Position numbers and translations under genes: made by a program
Shown: piece by piece, positions 16,323 to 25,110 of the stretch
How positions within the stretch are numbered: the first letter of the stretch is position 1
Layout: each line of letters opens with the position of its first letter
Notes under the pieces: generated by a model
Seen by the model: the letters and a program-made list of their open reading frames with translations, nothing else
Databases searched by the model: none
What the model was told of the DNA's origin: nothing
Source of the DNA: Bacillus sp. 1NLA3E
Lineage (GTDB): Bacteria; Bacillota; Bacilli; Bacillales; Cytobacillaceae
Length of the DNA stretch: 64,000 bases
NCBI RefSeq assembly: GCF_000242895.2
Contig: NC_021171.1
Coordinates: forward strand, 468,001-532,000
Direction of reading: 5' to 3'

Positions 16323-17503
16323 ATCTAACATACGAGACTTGTTTGAAGTTGCATCCGATTCATATCCGTGAAGACCGGAAAAATTTTATCATTGAGGACA
16401 AGGTTACGTGCGAGTTCTTCGAAATGCCAGCGATTTGTATTCACGCAATAAAGATGATTGAACAGGGTATTGGTTTATTCGAAATCGAAACAGAACTAAA
16501 AGCAGTTTATCCCCAGGAAGAGGTTAATTTACTTGAATTTGCTCAGCAACTCATAGATATGGAATTAATTGAGGAAGTAGACGGTCAACCCCTTGGTTAT
16601 GTTAAGAATACAAAAGAAGTTTCGGGATTTATGTGGATCCCTGAGCGTTTCGGGAAGTTTTTCTTTAATCAATATTCTATTTTAGGCTACATCCTTCTCT
16701 TTTTTATCAATGTTGGAATCCTCATTATTAATCCACAGCTATTTCCTCATTATAAAGATTTATTTGTTTTTGATGTGATGGTATTTAATATTCTTTTATA
16801 CATGGGTTTATCATTTATTATGGTTTTATTCCATGAATTTGGCCATGTCCTTGCAATGCGGGCTGAAGGTCTCTCTTCTAAAATAGAAATAGGCCATCGA
16901 TTATTTTTAGTTGTCCTTGAAACAGACATGTCAATTGTTTGGAGTTTGCCTGTTAAAAAACGGAATAAGCTTTATTTAGCTGGAATCTCCTTCGATATCT
17001 TGATGCTTTTTATGGCACTAATCACTTCGTTATTTTTACCGTCTCTATCAGGGATTGCTCTAGGTATTGTGGGAATCATTGTGTATGATGTGATAATCAG
17101 ATTGATTTACCAATGCTGTATTTATATGAAGACAGATTTATATTTTGTTTTTGAAAATTGGTCTGGCTGTTATAACCTTATCGAGAATGTTCAAAAATTT
17201 TTCAAAGGTGTGTTTACCTTAAATAAAAAGGATTATAATAAAGAAATCTTTGAAGGGGAAAAACCAGTCGTGATCACCTATGGTATCTTCTATTTATTAG
17301 GGATGGCGATTACCCTCACCTTATTTCTTGTTTACTATATTCCACAGATTATATATTTAATTAGGAAATCAGTCCCAGGGTTTGGAATGTCGTATACGAG
17401 CATTCAGTTTTGGGACGCAGTCATGGTCATGCTCCAGTTATTGTTAGGAATAGGATTACTCTTCTACTCCTGGAGGAAAAGTTATAAGCTTAGGTATAAA
17501 TGA
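16319..17503 (+). CDS. Membrane M50-family metallopeptidase with N-terminal PqqD-like (RRE) domain
   Basis: This is a 394-residue protein. Residues 1-95 resemble a PqqD-type winged-helix precursor-recognition element (LHPIHIREDRKNFIIED ... LLEFAQQLIDMELIEE). The rest has about eight TM helices with an intramembrane zinc site HEFGH at 172-176, as in site-2 proteases and YydH-type peptide proteases. Such proteins trim or export modified peptides. The TTG start has AAAGGG 8 bases upstream. It follows one or two tiny CxxC peptide genes and is closed by a strong terminator. No radical SAM, YcaO or lanthionine enzyme is adjacent, so the modification, if any, is unknown. Confidence 0.75.
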   Translation: MNLTYETCLKLHPIHIREDRKNFIIEDKVTCEFFEMPAICIHAIKMIEQGIGLFEIETELKAVYPQEEVNLLEFAQQLIDMELIEEVDGQPLGYVKNTKEVSGFMWIPERFGKFFFNQYSILGYILLFFINVGILIINPQLFPHYKDLFVFDVMVFNILLYMGLSFIMVLFHEFGHVLAMRAEGLSSKIEIGHRLFLVVLETDMSIVWSLPVKKRNKLYLAGISFDILMLFMALITSLFLPSLSGIALGIVGIIVYDVIIRLIYQCCIYMKTDLYFVFENWSGCYNLIENVQKFFKGVFTLNKKDYNKEIFEGEKPVVITYGIFYLLGMAITLTLFLVYYIPQIIYLIRKSVPGFGMSYTSIQFWDAVMVMLQLLLGIGLLFYSWRKSYKLRYK

Positions 17504-17505
17504 TT

Positions 17506-17541
17506 ATGAGGGCAGCAAACTTGCTGTCCTCATGTTTTTTT
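17506..17541 (+). terminator. Terminator of the peptide/protease operon
   Basis: ATGAGGGCAGCAA pairs with TTGCTGTCCTCAT (one wobble) and is followed by TTTTTTT. Confidence 0.9.
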
Positions 17542-17604
17542 CAGACCAATTTTGCGACAAGGTCAAAGTTATAATAAAATAGAACAAAGTTCATTTATAT
17601 TTTA

Positions 17605-17663
17605 GGCTTAATTAAGCTAAATGTTGAATGGAGTGAAAATCATCATGCTAGTTTAACAGCGCC
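17605..17663 (+). repeat. Decayed, internally deleted remnant of the ~185-bp repeat
   Basis: It keeps both outer arms of the repeat (GGCTTAATTAAGCTAAATG..., TTGAATGGAGTG, then CTAGTTTAACAGCGCC) but has lost the GC-rich interior. Recognition is by order and spacing of the end motifs. Confidence 0.6.
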
Positions 17664-17700
17664 AAATTATAAAAAAATGGATCTAACTAAAGGAGATATT

Positions 17701-18840
17701 ATGTTCAATATACAAACTTTAAAACCAACCTTAAAACCATTCCTTCAAGCTGCTTGGGAAAAATCCGGCTTTGAAAATCTTACCTCGGTGCAAATAAATT
17801 CTATTCCCTTTATTCTTGAGGGGAAAGATGTCATTGCTGAGTCGCCGACCGGAACAGGTAAAACGCTGAGCTACTTGTTGCCTGTTTTGCAAAAGATCGA
17901 CCCGGAACGTCGGGGAGTCCAAGCTGTCATTTTGGCTTCATCACAGGAACTTGTTATGCAAATCTTTGGTGAGGTTCAAAAGTGGGCTGAAGGCAGCGGG
18001 ATTAGAAGTGCATCCTTTATCGGGGGTGTGAACCTAAAAAGACAATTGGAAAAGCTGAAAAAATCCCCGCAAGTAGTCGTGGGTACTCCTGGCCGCGTGG
18101 TGGAGTTGATTAAACAAAAGAAATTAAAGATGCACGAGGTAAAAACCGTCGTACTAGATGAAGGCGATCAATTGCTCATTCCCGAACACCTTAATACGGT
18201 TCGGCATATTGTAAATTCACCATTGGCCGATCGTCAGGTTCTTGTTTTTTCAGCGACTTTACCTGCAATAACTGAGGAAATCGCTAGAGTTCTTACTAAT
18301 AACCCAGAATTGATTAAAATTAGCCGTGACGAAACGATTAAGGCTGAAAAAGTGGATCACATCTACTTTATTTGTGAGCAACGTGAAAAAATAGACATCC
18401 TACAAAAAGTGGCCCGTCTAACGGGGATAAAAGGTCTAGCCTTTATGAATGATATTGCCACTGCCTCGATTGTCGTATCCAAATTAGGATATAAGGGTAT
18501 ATCGGCCGGTATACTTCATAGTGATTTGAAAAAATTAGAGCGTCAATCGTCACTTAAGAAATTTCGCGATGGCGAATCCTCGTTGTTGATTGCTACGGAT
18601 GTAGCGGCACGCGGTTTGGATATTCAAGGAATTACTCATGTTATTCATGTTGATTTTCCTAAGGAAATAAATCAATACATTCACCGTTCTGGTCGTACAG
18701 GAAGATTTGGGGCAAGTGGAACAGTGGTTGCAATTGTTACTGAGCGGGAAGAACGTGAGTTGAAAAAATTCTACCGCGAACTTGGTATTGTTGGTCAGAA
18801 GAAGGTTTTTTATAAGGGAGAAATTGTAAACGAAAAATAG
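17701..18840 (+). CDS. DEAD-box RNA helicase (YfmL-like)
   Basis: This 379-residue helicase is a minimal two-RecA-domain protein without a long C-terminal tail, like B. subtilis YfmL, which acts in 50S ribosome assembly. Motifs in order are the Q-motif region SVQINSIPFI, Walker A SPTGTGKT, motif II DEGD (a variant of DEAD), SAT, RGLDIQG and HRSGRTGRFG. The Gly in place of Ala in motif II still leaves the catalytic Asp-Glu pair. The ATG at 17701 follows AAAGGAG; an upstream in-frame ATG at 17677 lies before that RBS. Confidence 0.9.
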   Translation: MFNIQTLKPTLKPFLQAAWEKSGFENLTSVQINSIPFILEGKDVIAESPTGTGKTLSYLLPVLQKIDPERRGVQAVILASSQELVMQIFGEVQKWAEGSGIRSASFIGGVNLKRQLEKLKKSPQVVVGTPGRVVELIKQKKLKMHEVKTVVLDEGDQLLIPEHLNTVRHIVNSPLADRQVLVFSATLPAITEEIARVLTNNPELIKISRDETIKAEKVDHIYFICEQREKIDILQKVARLTGIKGLAFMNDIATASIVVSKLGYKGISAGILHSDLKKLERQSSLKKFRDGESSLLIATDVAARGLDIQGITHVIHVDFPKEINQYIHRSGRTGRFGASGTVVAIVTEREERELKKFYRELGIVGQKKVFYKGEIVNEK

Positions 18841-18866
18841 TGTGATTTTTTGTATATAACAATATG

Positions 18867-18924
18867 TAAGAATCCGTTTCGATAGTCGATTTTTCCTATA
18901 GGAGATTGACGAAACGGATTCTTA
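18867..18924 (+). terminator. Long hairpin after the helicase gene
   Basis: A perfect 15-bp stem (TAAGAATCCGTTTCG at 18867-18881 and its complement at 18910-18924) has a 28-base loop. The 3' flank is only moderately T-rich. It is a probable terminator. Confidence 0.6.
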
Positions 18925-18992
18925 TTGTTATATTCATTGATATATTTTTAGAAAAGTTTTTCTATTCTTAAAAGAAGGTGAAAGGGTTGGCC

Positions 18993-20129
18993 ATGTTTGA
19001 AACAGAAGTTCTACATAGTGTAAAGAAGAATAAAAAGCCGATCAAAAGTAAAGTAACACCTATTTATCAAACGACAGCTTTTACTTTTGAAGATCTTGAT
19101 GAATTAGAAGGATTTTACCATGGTGAAGGAAATTATTTGTATTCTCGGGTTGCAAACCCTAATACAGATGAATTAGCAGAAGCAGTTGCAGCATTGGAAG
19201 GAGCGCCTGTAGGTGTAGCGACTTCGTCTGGTCTTTCAGCTATTTTAGCGGGAGTATTAGCCGTTGTGAAAAGTGGAGACCATATTGTTGCAGCCGAGGA
19301 TTTGTATGGCGGGAGCTTTCACCTTTTACAAGGGGAGTTGTCCCAGTTTGGTATCGAAGTTTCGTTTGTATCCTTCTCAGATGCTTCTAGTATTGAGGCA
19401 GCTGTTCAACCTAATACAAAATTACTTTACACAGAGTCGATCACAAATCCTTTATTGCGGGTTCAAGATTTAGACGAATTTGTCCAAATCGCGAAGAAGC
19501 ATGGTCTGATCACTTTAGTAGATAATACCTTTGCAACGCCTTACCATTGCCAACCTTATACAAAAGGGGTTGATATCGTTATTCACAGTGCTACCAAGTA
19601 TATTGGTGGCCATAGTGATGTAACCTCAGGGGTTGTAGTAGGTAGGAAAGATCTAGTTGATAAGGCGAAAGCTAAGGTAGTCAATCTTGGTGCAAATGTT
19701 AGTCCATTTGAAGCTTGGTTAACGACTCGTGGATTAAAAACTCTTGCATTAAGAATGGCACGACAGTCTAGTAATGCGAAAGCGTTAGCAGAAGCCTTAC
19801 GAACGAATCCGCTTGTTGAAAAAGTACACTATCCATTCGAGCACGGTGAGAATGGATATGGAGCAATTGTAACGATTAAGCTTTCTAAAGATCTCAATGT
19901 GAATGAATTCTTTAAGAATCTTTCTTGGGTTAAAATTGCGCCAACACTTGCAGGAGTTGAAACATCTGTTTCTCATCCAGTTATTACTTCTCACCGGGCC
20001 TTGCCACCAGAAGCACGAGAAGCACTGGGTATTACCTTTGAAGTAGTACGTATTTCGGTTGGAATTGAACATGCAGAAGACATTATAAGTGTGTTTGAAC
20101 AGGCCATTCTTCAGGCAAAACAACAATAA
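18993..20129 (+). CDS. Cystathionine gamma-synthase/lyase family PLP enzyme
   Basis: This 378-residue protein belongs to the Cys/Met-metabolism PLP family (MetB/MetC/MccB/MetI). The PLP lysine is in SATKYIGGHSDVTSG (about K202). Other landmarks are YSRVANPNTDELA, ATSSGLSAI and VDNTFATPY. It acts in transsulfuration, either making cystathionine from activated homoserine or cleaving it; sequence alone does not settle which. The ATG at 18993 is chosen, with AAAGGG upstream; a GTG at 18978 is also in frame. It stands alone and ends in a strong terminator. No T-box or S-box leader was recognised upstream. Confidence 0.9.
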   Translation: MFETEVLHSVKKNKKPIKSKVTPIYQTTAFTFEDLDELEGFYHGEGNYLYSRVANPNTDELAEAVAALEGAPVGVATSSGLSAILAGVLAVVKSGDHIVAAEDLYGGSFHLLQGELSQFGIEVSFVSFSDASSIEAAVQPNTKLLYTESITNPLLRVQDLDEFVQIAKKHGLITLVDNTFATPYHCQPYTKGVDIVIHSATKYIGGHSDVTSGVVVGRKDLVDKAKAKVVNLGANVSPFEAWLTTRGLKTLALRMARQSSNAKALAEALRTNPLVEKVHYPFEHGENGYGAIVTIKLSKDLNVNEFFKNLSWVKIAPTLAGVETSVSHPVITSHRALPPEAREALGITFEVVRISVGIEHAEDIISVFEQAILQAKQQ

Positions 20130-20139
20130 ACAATGGTAG

Positions 20140-20176
20140 AAGGTTATCCTTTCATTATTGAGGATAACCTTTTTTT
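20140..20176 (+). terminator. Terminator after the PLP enzyme gene
   Basis: AAGGTTATCCT pairs with AGGATAACCT, followed by TTTTTT. Confidence 0.9.
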
Positions 20177-20180
20177 GGAA

Positions 20181-20365
20181 GGCTGTGTTAAAGCCAATGT
20201 TGATTTTTTGCACAATGTTGATTGGAGTGGAAGGCACGAAGACTCCTGCGGGAGCAGCGGGACAGGTGAGACCCCACAGGCGCTTAAGCGCCGAGGAGGC
20301 TCACCGCCCGCCCCGCGGAAAGCGAGTGCCTGGAACGGAAATCAACATTCTAGTTTAACACAGCC
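20181..20365 (+). repeat. ~185-bp Bacillaceae interspersed repeat, copy 2 (full length)
   Basis: It starts GGCTGTGTTAAAGCC and ends TTTAACACAGCC, with the same GC-rich interior as copy 1, including the GCGCTTAAGCGC palindrome. It sits directly after the terminator of the PLP enzyme gene. Confidence 0.9.
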
Positions 20366-20464
20366 TTTTGGAAAAATAAATCATTGTCAAAGTTGAAAAA
20401 GGAATAAGAGCTTATAAAACTTCTCATACTACCTTTGACGAACTAACAAAGGAGCTGTGAAGGT

Positions 20465-20623
20465 ATGGGCAGAACAAAGCTAGGAAATGCAAATGCGAAC
20501 CGCAATAACAATAAAAAACTTGGCAACCGTACAAGTGAAGAGCTGGTTGAGTTTTCAACAGGTGAAGATAGAGGAAGACAACCAGATATAAAGGACTCAA
20601 ATATGGCTGAAGAAAACAAATAA
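20465..20623 (+). CDS. Small hydrophilic protein (52 aa), unknown
   Basis: ATG 20465 is preceded by GGAGCTGTGAAGGT. The 52-residue product is Asn/Lys-rich (MGRTKLGNANANRNNNKK...), with an acidic C-terminal half and no hydrophobic segment or cysteine. The composition resembles minor small acid-soluble or spore-core proteins, but I do not recognise a named family. A terminator follows closely, which supports a real single-gene transcript. Confidence 0.6.
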   Translation: MGRTKLGNANANRNNNKKLGNRTSEELVEFSTGEDRGRQPDIKDSNMAEENK

Positions 20624-20633
20624 GATAGGTAGA

Positions 20634-20668
20634 GGGCTCTGAGGAATAAATGAGCCCATGCCTTTTTT
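20634..20668 (+). terminator. Terminator of the small hydrophilic protein gene
   Basis: GGGCTC pairs with GAGCCC across a 12-base loop; ATGCC then TTTTTTT follow. Confidence 0.75.
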
Positions 20669-20720
20669 TAGTTTTAAGGTTTTGTGTAATTTGGTTAGTG
20701 AACAACAAACCAAACTGTAT

Positions 20721-21089
20721 TTAGTCCTCTTTCTTCGAATAATAATCTACCTTTTTAATATTAACCCCGACAAAGGTTTCAATAATTGCCTGTGCCCCGG
20801 AAATCGATAAGATAAAAATCAAGAATATTGCATACTTAGGCACTAATAAATAAAAGCCACCTAATAAAACCGCACTCCAGACCCCAGCGCACCAATAGCA
20901 ATTTAATAAATAACCAAACATTGATTTAGGAACCTCTTTCATTTCTTTTCCATGATCCGTTTCAACCTCAATTTTTTTCATGAAAGGCTTGCGAATAAAC
21001 TCGGTAATTTTATCAAAAACAATTAAATGTGTTAATCGATAGCTCGCCAGTATGAGCATAATGTATGACATCCAAGTAATATCCTTCAT
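20721..21089 (-). CDS. DUF1360 membrane protein (YjcA-like)
   Basis: This 122-residue protein has three hydrophobic segments and the family motif NCYWCAGVWSA. B. subtilis YjcA is a SigE-dependent sporulation protein of unknown function. The start is placed at ATG 21089 (MKDITWMSY) because AAGGGG lies 7 bases upstream; a longer frame to 21128 lacks an RBS. It is convergent with the small-protein gene and divergent from the lia operon. Confidence 0.8.
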   Translation of the reverse strand: MKDITWMSYIMLILASYRLTHLIVFDKITEFIRKPFMKKIEVETDHGKEMKEVPKSMFGYLLNCYWCAGVWSAVLLGGFYLLVPKYAIFLIFILSISGAQAIIETFVGVNIKKVDYYSKKED

Positions 21090-21272
21090 AAATAGACCCC
21101 TTAATAACCACTTTTTGCTTATTATCACCTCAAAAAATCGCGTTTATGTACTCTTATTGTTAGAGGTCTTACTAGAACTAAGTCTAAAGTCTGATAGGAA
21201 AATCAAGCTTAGGCTCGTTATGAGAAAGATGATTTCTAGGTAAGATGGAAACATGAAAGGAGGAAAACAAAA

Positions 21273-21632
21273 ATGATGAAGAAAATTGGATTATTAATAG
21301 CAGGTGGTATTGCTGCAATGGTGTTACTTTCAAACCTCGGTTCAGTGGTAGGGTTGGCAATAAGCTTGTTCATTTTATATTTTGTATTCAAAAAGTTTTT
21401 GAAAGCTCACAAGCTATTTGCGAAGATTTGCTGGGGATTGATTGGTTTAGTTGTCTTAATGGCAACGGCATCTAATGCTCCTGCGATACTAGCGATCGCT
21501 GCAGCTTATATTTTATACCTGGTTTATAAAAACTGGAACAAAGGCAAATCAGTAGTAGTTGAGGAATTTGAAAAAAGTGACCCATTTACTAACTTTGAAA
21601 AACAATGGGCACAAATTAATAAAAATTATTAA
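21273..21632 (+). CDS. Lmo0954-type small membrane protein (LiaI-like)
   Basis: This 119-residue protein has three TM segments and a short acidic tail ending WAQINKNY. It is the Listeria Lmo0954 / B. subtilis LiaI equivalent that anchors LiaH at the membrane during cell-envelope stress. The RBS AAAGGAGG is 9 bases upstream. It is the first gene of a liaI-H-F-S-R operon. LiaG is absent. Confidence 0.8.
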   Translation: MMKKIGLLIAGGIAAMVLLSNLGSVVGLAISLFILYFVFKKFLKAHKLFAKICWGLIGLVVLMATASNAPAILAIAAAYILYLVYKNWNKGKSVVVEEFEKSDPFTNFEKQWAQINKNY

Positions 21633-21649
21633 TAAGGGAGAGAACCTAA

Positions 21650-22294
21650 ATGAGCAACTTATTTACAAGAATTAAAAACACAGTATTAGCAGACCTAAAT
21701 GAGGTATTAGATCAAAAGGATCAAAAAAATCCAATCGCCTTGTTAAATCAGTATTTACGCGAATGTGAATTAGAAACCGAAAAGGTTCGGAAGCTTGTAG
21801 AACGTCAATATTCTTTAAGGGATCAATTTTCACGTGAATATCAAATAGCCAAAGAGTTTGCAGAAAAGCGTAGTCGCCAAGCAGAAATTGCCTCCCAAGC
21901 TGGGGAAAAGGACCTATACCAATTTGCATTAAATGAGAAGGTTCAATATGAAGAGCGTGCTCTAAGATTGAAGGAATCACTACAAACTGTTCTGAACCAA
22001 GTTGGAGAGTTAGAACAAAAATACGAAGAAATGAAACATAAATTGAAAGACATGAATATTCGCCGGTTGGAATTAATGGGGCGTGAGAATGTTACCCGCG
22101 CCCACAATAGGATCAACAAAGTTCTTGAAAATAATACTTATTCCAATCAATCGTTTTCACGTTTTGAAGAAATCGAATCTTATCTTGACCGCTTAGAGCA
22201 ACAAGTAAATAGTGCATATTATCGTAATACCATTGATGCAAGAATTGCACAATTAGAAAAAGAAACGAAAAGTGAGGAAAAGCTTTCTATCTAA
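21650..22294 (+). CDS. liaH: PspA/IM30 family protein LiaH
   Basis: This 214-residue protein is almost entirely coiled-coil and has the PspA N-terminus (LFTRIKNTVLADLNEVLDQ). LiaH/PspA rings protect the membrane against antimicrobial peptides such as bacitracin or nisin. It lies 17 bases after the LiaI-like gene with AAGGGAG as RBS. A hairpin just downstream may lower expression of liaFSR relative to liaIH, as in B. subtilis. Confidence 0.93.
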   Translation: MSNLFTRIKNTVLADLNEVLDQKDQKNPIALLNQYLRECELETEKVRKLVERQYSLRDQFSREYQIAKEFAEKRSRQAEIASQAGEKDLYQFALNEKVQYEERALRLKESLQTVLNQVGELEQKYEEMKHKLKDMNIRRLELMGRENVTRAHNRINKVLENNTYSNQSFSRFEEIESYLDRLEQQVNSAYYRNTIDARIAQLEKETKSEEKLSI

Positions 22295-22313
22295 TAACTA
22301 AAACTGTTATTCT

Positions 22314-22344
22314 AAAAGGGCGTAGGAAGTTTTCTACGTCCTTT
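22314..22344 (+). terminator. Hairpin between liaH and liaF
   Basis: AAAGGGCGTAG pairs with CTACGTCCTTT (one mismatch) around GAAGTTTT. The T-tract is poor, so partial termination is more likely than a full stop. Confidence 0.55.
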
Positions 22345-22363
22345 GGTCCTATAAAAATACCAT

Positions 22364-22508
22364 GGCGCTTTAGCATTTCGCCTTGTCCAGCTTCAGCGCC
22401 TAGCCCCTCGAGGTCATAAGCCAATCCGTCCAGAAGGTTAAAGAACAACCTTCCGGTCGACTCGTCTTATGCTTGTCGGGGCTGGCAAAGGCGCTTTAGT
22501 ATATCGCC
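22364..22508 (+). repeat. Second Bacillaceae repeat type (structured, ~145 bp) in the lia operon
   Basis: It is bounded by near-identical 19-bp direct repeats (GGCGCTTTAGCATTTCGCC / GGCGCTTTAGTATATCGCC). It contains nested inverted repeats, including AGCCCCTCGA ... TGTCGGGGCT and CCAGAAGGTT ... AACCTTCCGG. I recognise the GTCCAGCTTCAGCGCCTAGCC wording as a common Bacillaceae intergenic repeat. It ends immediately before the liaF RBS. Confidence 0.8.
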
Positions 22509-22525
22509 GAGAGGAGGTTTGGCCC

Positions 22526-23272
22526 TTGCTTAACAAAATAAAGGATGATTATTTCAGTTGGCTTGTCTTATTTAGCATTTTGCTGCTATTGCTGGAGGTT
22601 TTGTTTTTCAACAAAGGCCTAATCTTCTCACTCCTCTTAGCGGCTGGGATGGTGTACTACGGTAGAAAACGAATAGAGCAGAATCGAAAGCGTGGCAAGT
22701 TTTTATTTTGGTGTGGAATTGTTTTTTTAGCAGTTAGTGTCTTTGGGATGATTACCTTTCGACTATTATTATTAGCTATTTTTATATATTTGGTCATTCA
22801 ATTCGTGCAGTCAAAAAAAAATCCGAAAATGCAATTTCCAATTATAAAGGAACCAATGGAAGTTGATCCTTTTTCCAAGGAGAATCTCGTCCATCAACAA
22901 CCTCTATTTAAAAATGTCATGTTCGGTGACCAAAAAACACCAGAACGTACGTATGACTGGAATGATATCAACATTCAAACTGGGGTTGGCGATACGGTCA
23001 TTGATTTAAGTTATACGGTCTTACCTAAAGGGGAAACTGTCATTTTTATTCGGAACATTATTGGTAATATTCAAATTTTAGTTCCCTATGATTTGGAAGT
23101 CAGTGTCCATCATTCCGTCGTAGTGGGATCAGTTAATATTCTTAATTATCATGGTTCAAAGGTGTTTAATCAAATTATCCATGTTCAAACTCCAGGTTAT
23201 GATAAACCAGAACAAAAGATTAAGATTTTCACTTCATTAATGGTAGGCGATATTGAGGTGAGAAGAATATGA
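22526..23272 (+). CDS. liaF: LiaF, inhibitor of the LiaRS system
   Basis: This 248-residue protein has three or four N-terminal TM helices and a cytoplasmic LiaF C-terminal beta domain (DIQTGVGDTVIDLSYTVLP, LMVGDIEVRR). LiaF keeps LiaS inactive until envelope stress. The TTG at 22526 (MLNKIKDDYF) is chosen because AGAGGAGG is 8 bases upstream. A longer frame opening at 22469 would start within the interspersed repeat and is rejected. Its stop overlaps the liaS ATG (ATGA). Confidence 0.93.
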   Translation: MLNKIKDDYFSWLVLFSILLLLLEVLFFNKGLIFSLLLAAGMVYYGRKRIEQNRKRGKFLFWCGIVFLAVSVFGMITFRLLLLAIFIYLVIQFVQSKKNPKMQFPIIKEPMEVDPFSKENLVHQQPLFKNVMFGDQKTPERTYDWNDINIQTGVGDTVIDLSYTVLPKGETVIFIRNIIGNIQILVPYDLEVSVHHSVVVGSVNILNYHGSKVFNQIIHVQTPGYDKPEQKIKIFTSLMVGDIEVRRI

Positions 23273-24315
23273 GCATGGTGCAACGCCAAGTTTTTATGGG
23301 ATTATTTATATCAATCCTTCTGTTTCTTCTTATCTCAATGGGCTATTTTTTCACCTTTCCTTTGTCTGACTGGAGCGAGCTTTGGGATAGACAGGTAATG
23401 GATATTCCATTTATCATATCTGTCCCTAGTATCTGTATCGCCATCGGTGTCTTATTTGGGTCAATTTCCGGTCTAGCATGGCGAAGACAGCTTCAAACAG
23501 TAGATCAAATGCTTCATGAGCTAGAAGAGGGTCGACAAATGGAATCAAAGGATTTACATGGAGTTGTTGAATTAGAATCTATCAGTGGGCGGATCGGCAA
23601 AATTCAAAAACAAATGAGTGAACAGGTTAAGCTATCACAACGGTTAACGACAGAGAAAGTTGAAGGTATGGAAAGTCAAATCCAAGAAATTATTTCACAG
23701 GAACGTAACCGCTTAGCCCGTGAACTACATGATTCAGTTAGCCAACAATTATTTGCTGCTTCAATGATGATGTCAGCCATAAATGAGACGAGACCAACTA
23801 GTGATGATAGAGAAACGAAACAGTTAAAAATGGTCGAAGAAATGATCCATCAATCGCAATTAGAAATGCGTGCACTCCTTCTACATTTACGCCCCGTTGC
23901 TTTGAAAGGCAAGTCCCTTCAAGAAGGGATGGAGGAGTTGTTAAGTGAGCTTGCCCAAAAGGTATCAATGATCATCCACTGGAAAATTGAACACTTTCAA
24001 TTAGATAAAGGCGTGGAAGATCATTTGTTTCGTATTCTTCAGGAGTCCGTATCTAATACATTACGACATGCAAAGGCATCAAAATTAGACGTTCTATTGA
24101 TTGAAAGGGACGATTTAGTCATATTACGTGTTGTTGATGATGGGGTTGGATTTGATGAAGGGGAAACGAAGGCTGGCTCCTATGGAATGCAAAATATTTA
24201 TGAACGAGCACTTGAAATTGGAGGTACCATTAAAATTATCAGTGTGAAAAACAAAGGTACTCGACTTGAAGTGAAAATACCATTGTTAAAAAAAGGGGAG
24301 GAAAGCGATGATTAA
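23269..24315 (+). CDS. liaS: Sensor histidine kinase LiaS
   Basis: This 348-residue NarL-type kinase has two TM helices separated by a very short loop (an intramembrane-sensing kinase) and a HAMP-like linker. The HisKA_3 box is [19 protein letters not shown], with an HATPase containing RVVDDGVGF and GSYGMQNI. It phosphorylates LiaR on envelope damage. The start overlaps the liaF stop, with RBS GAGGTGAG. Confidence 0.95.
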   Translation: MSMVQRQVFMGLFISILLFLLISMGYFFTFPLSDWSELWDRQVMDIPFIISVPSICIAIGVLFGSISGLAWRRQLQTVDQMLHELEEGRQMESKDLHGVVELESISGRIGKIQKQMSEQVKLSQRLTTEKVEGMESQIQEIISQERNRLARELHDSVSQQLFAASMMMSAINETRPTSDDRETKQLKMVEEMIHQSQLEMRALLLHLRPVALKGKSLQEGMEELLSELAQKVSMIIHWKIEHFQLDKGVEDHLFRILQESVSNTLRHAKASKLDVLLIERDDLVILRVVDDGVGFDEGETKAGSYGMQNIYERALEIGGTIKIISVKNKGTRLEVKIPLLKKGEESDD

Positions 24316-24940
24316 AGTTGTATTTGTGGACGACCATGAGATGGTACGAATTGGCGTTTGCTCCTATTTATCTGCTCAGCCTGACATTGAGGTAGTGGGA
24401 GAGGCGGATAACGGGAAAACTGGCGTCGAGCTAGCTCTTTCACTGCGACCTGATATCATTTTAATGGACCTAGTCATGCAAGAGATGGATGGCATCGAGG
24501 CAACAAAAAACATAATTGAAAGTTGGCCAGATGCTAAAATCATTATCGTTACTAGTTTTTTAGATGATGAAAAAGTATATCCGGCCTTAGAAGCTGGTGC
24601 AACAAGCTATATGTTGAAAACTTCTAAAGCAAGTGAAATTGCCAATGCCGTTCGAGCTACATATCAAGGTCAATCGGTTCTTGAACCTGAAGTGACTGGA
24701 AAAATGATGATGAAAATGCGTCAGAAGCAAACACTTTTACCACATGAAGAACTAACAAGCAGAGAAATGGAAATTTTGCTGCTAATGGCGGAAGGAAAAG
24801 CCAACCAGGAAATAGCAGATGAGCTCTTTATTGCTCTTAAGACCGTTAAGACTCATGTCAGTAATATTCTAAGTAAACTAGCAGTACAGGACCGGACTCA
24901 GGCTGTAATATATGCTTTTAAACATTCATTAATTAAATAA
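24308..24940 (+). CDS. liaR: Response regulator LiaR (NarL/FixJ class)
   Basis: This 210-residue protein has a receiver domain (phospho-Asp in [13 protein letters not shown], Lys in YMLKTSKA) and a LuxR-type helix-turn-helix ([35 protein letters not shown]). It should activate the liaI promoter. It overlaps liaS by 8 bases and a terminator follows. I could not confirm a LiaR box upstream of 21273 by eye. Confidence 0.95.
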   Translation: MIKVVFVDDHEMVRIGVCSYLSAQPDIEVVGEADNGKTGVELALSLRPDIILMDLVMQEMDGIEATKNIIESWPDAKIIIVTSFLDDEKVYPALEAGATSYMLKTSKASEIANAVRATYQGQSVLEPEVTGKMMMKMRQKQTLLPHEELTSREMEILLLMAEGKANQEIADELFIALKTVKTHVSNILSKLAVQDRTQAVIYAFKHSLIK

Positions 24941-24947
24941 TCAGAGG

Positions 24948-24996
24948 GAAGCCTTAAGATGTGCTGTTACGACGGTGTATCTTAAGGCTTTCTTTT
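24948..24996 (+). terminator. Terminator of the lia operon
   Basis: GAAGCCTTAAGAT pairs with ATCTTAAGGCTTTC around an 18-base loop; TTTT follows. Confidence 0.85.
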
Positions 24997-25110
24997 ATGT
25001 AATGGTGAACAGATTATCGAAAAATAAACCTGATTTACTTTTTTGTAAATATTCTCCTGGCTTGTCACATAAATTTAGTAAAGTGAAAGACAAACATTAA
25101 GGAGAATTAA

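Noticed and set aside
19797-20237. 146-residue reverse ORF opposite the PLP enzyme gene
   Set aside because: Shadow of a well-supported gene, with Cys/Asn/Phe-rich composition and no RBS.
21129-21272. LiaR operator upstream of the lia operon
   Set aside because: AAGTCTAAAGTCTG looks suggestive, but I could not match it to a consensus I trust.
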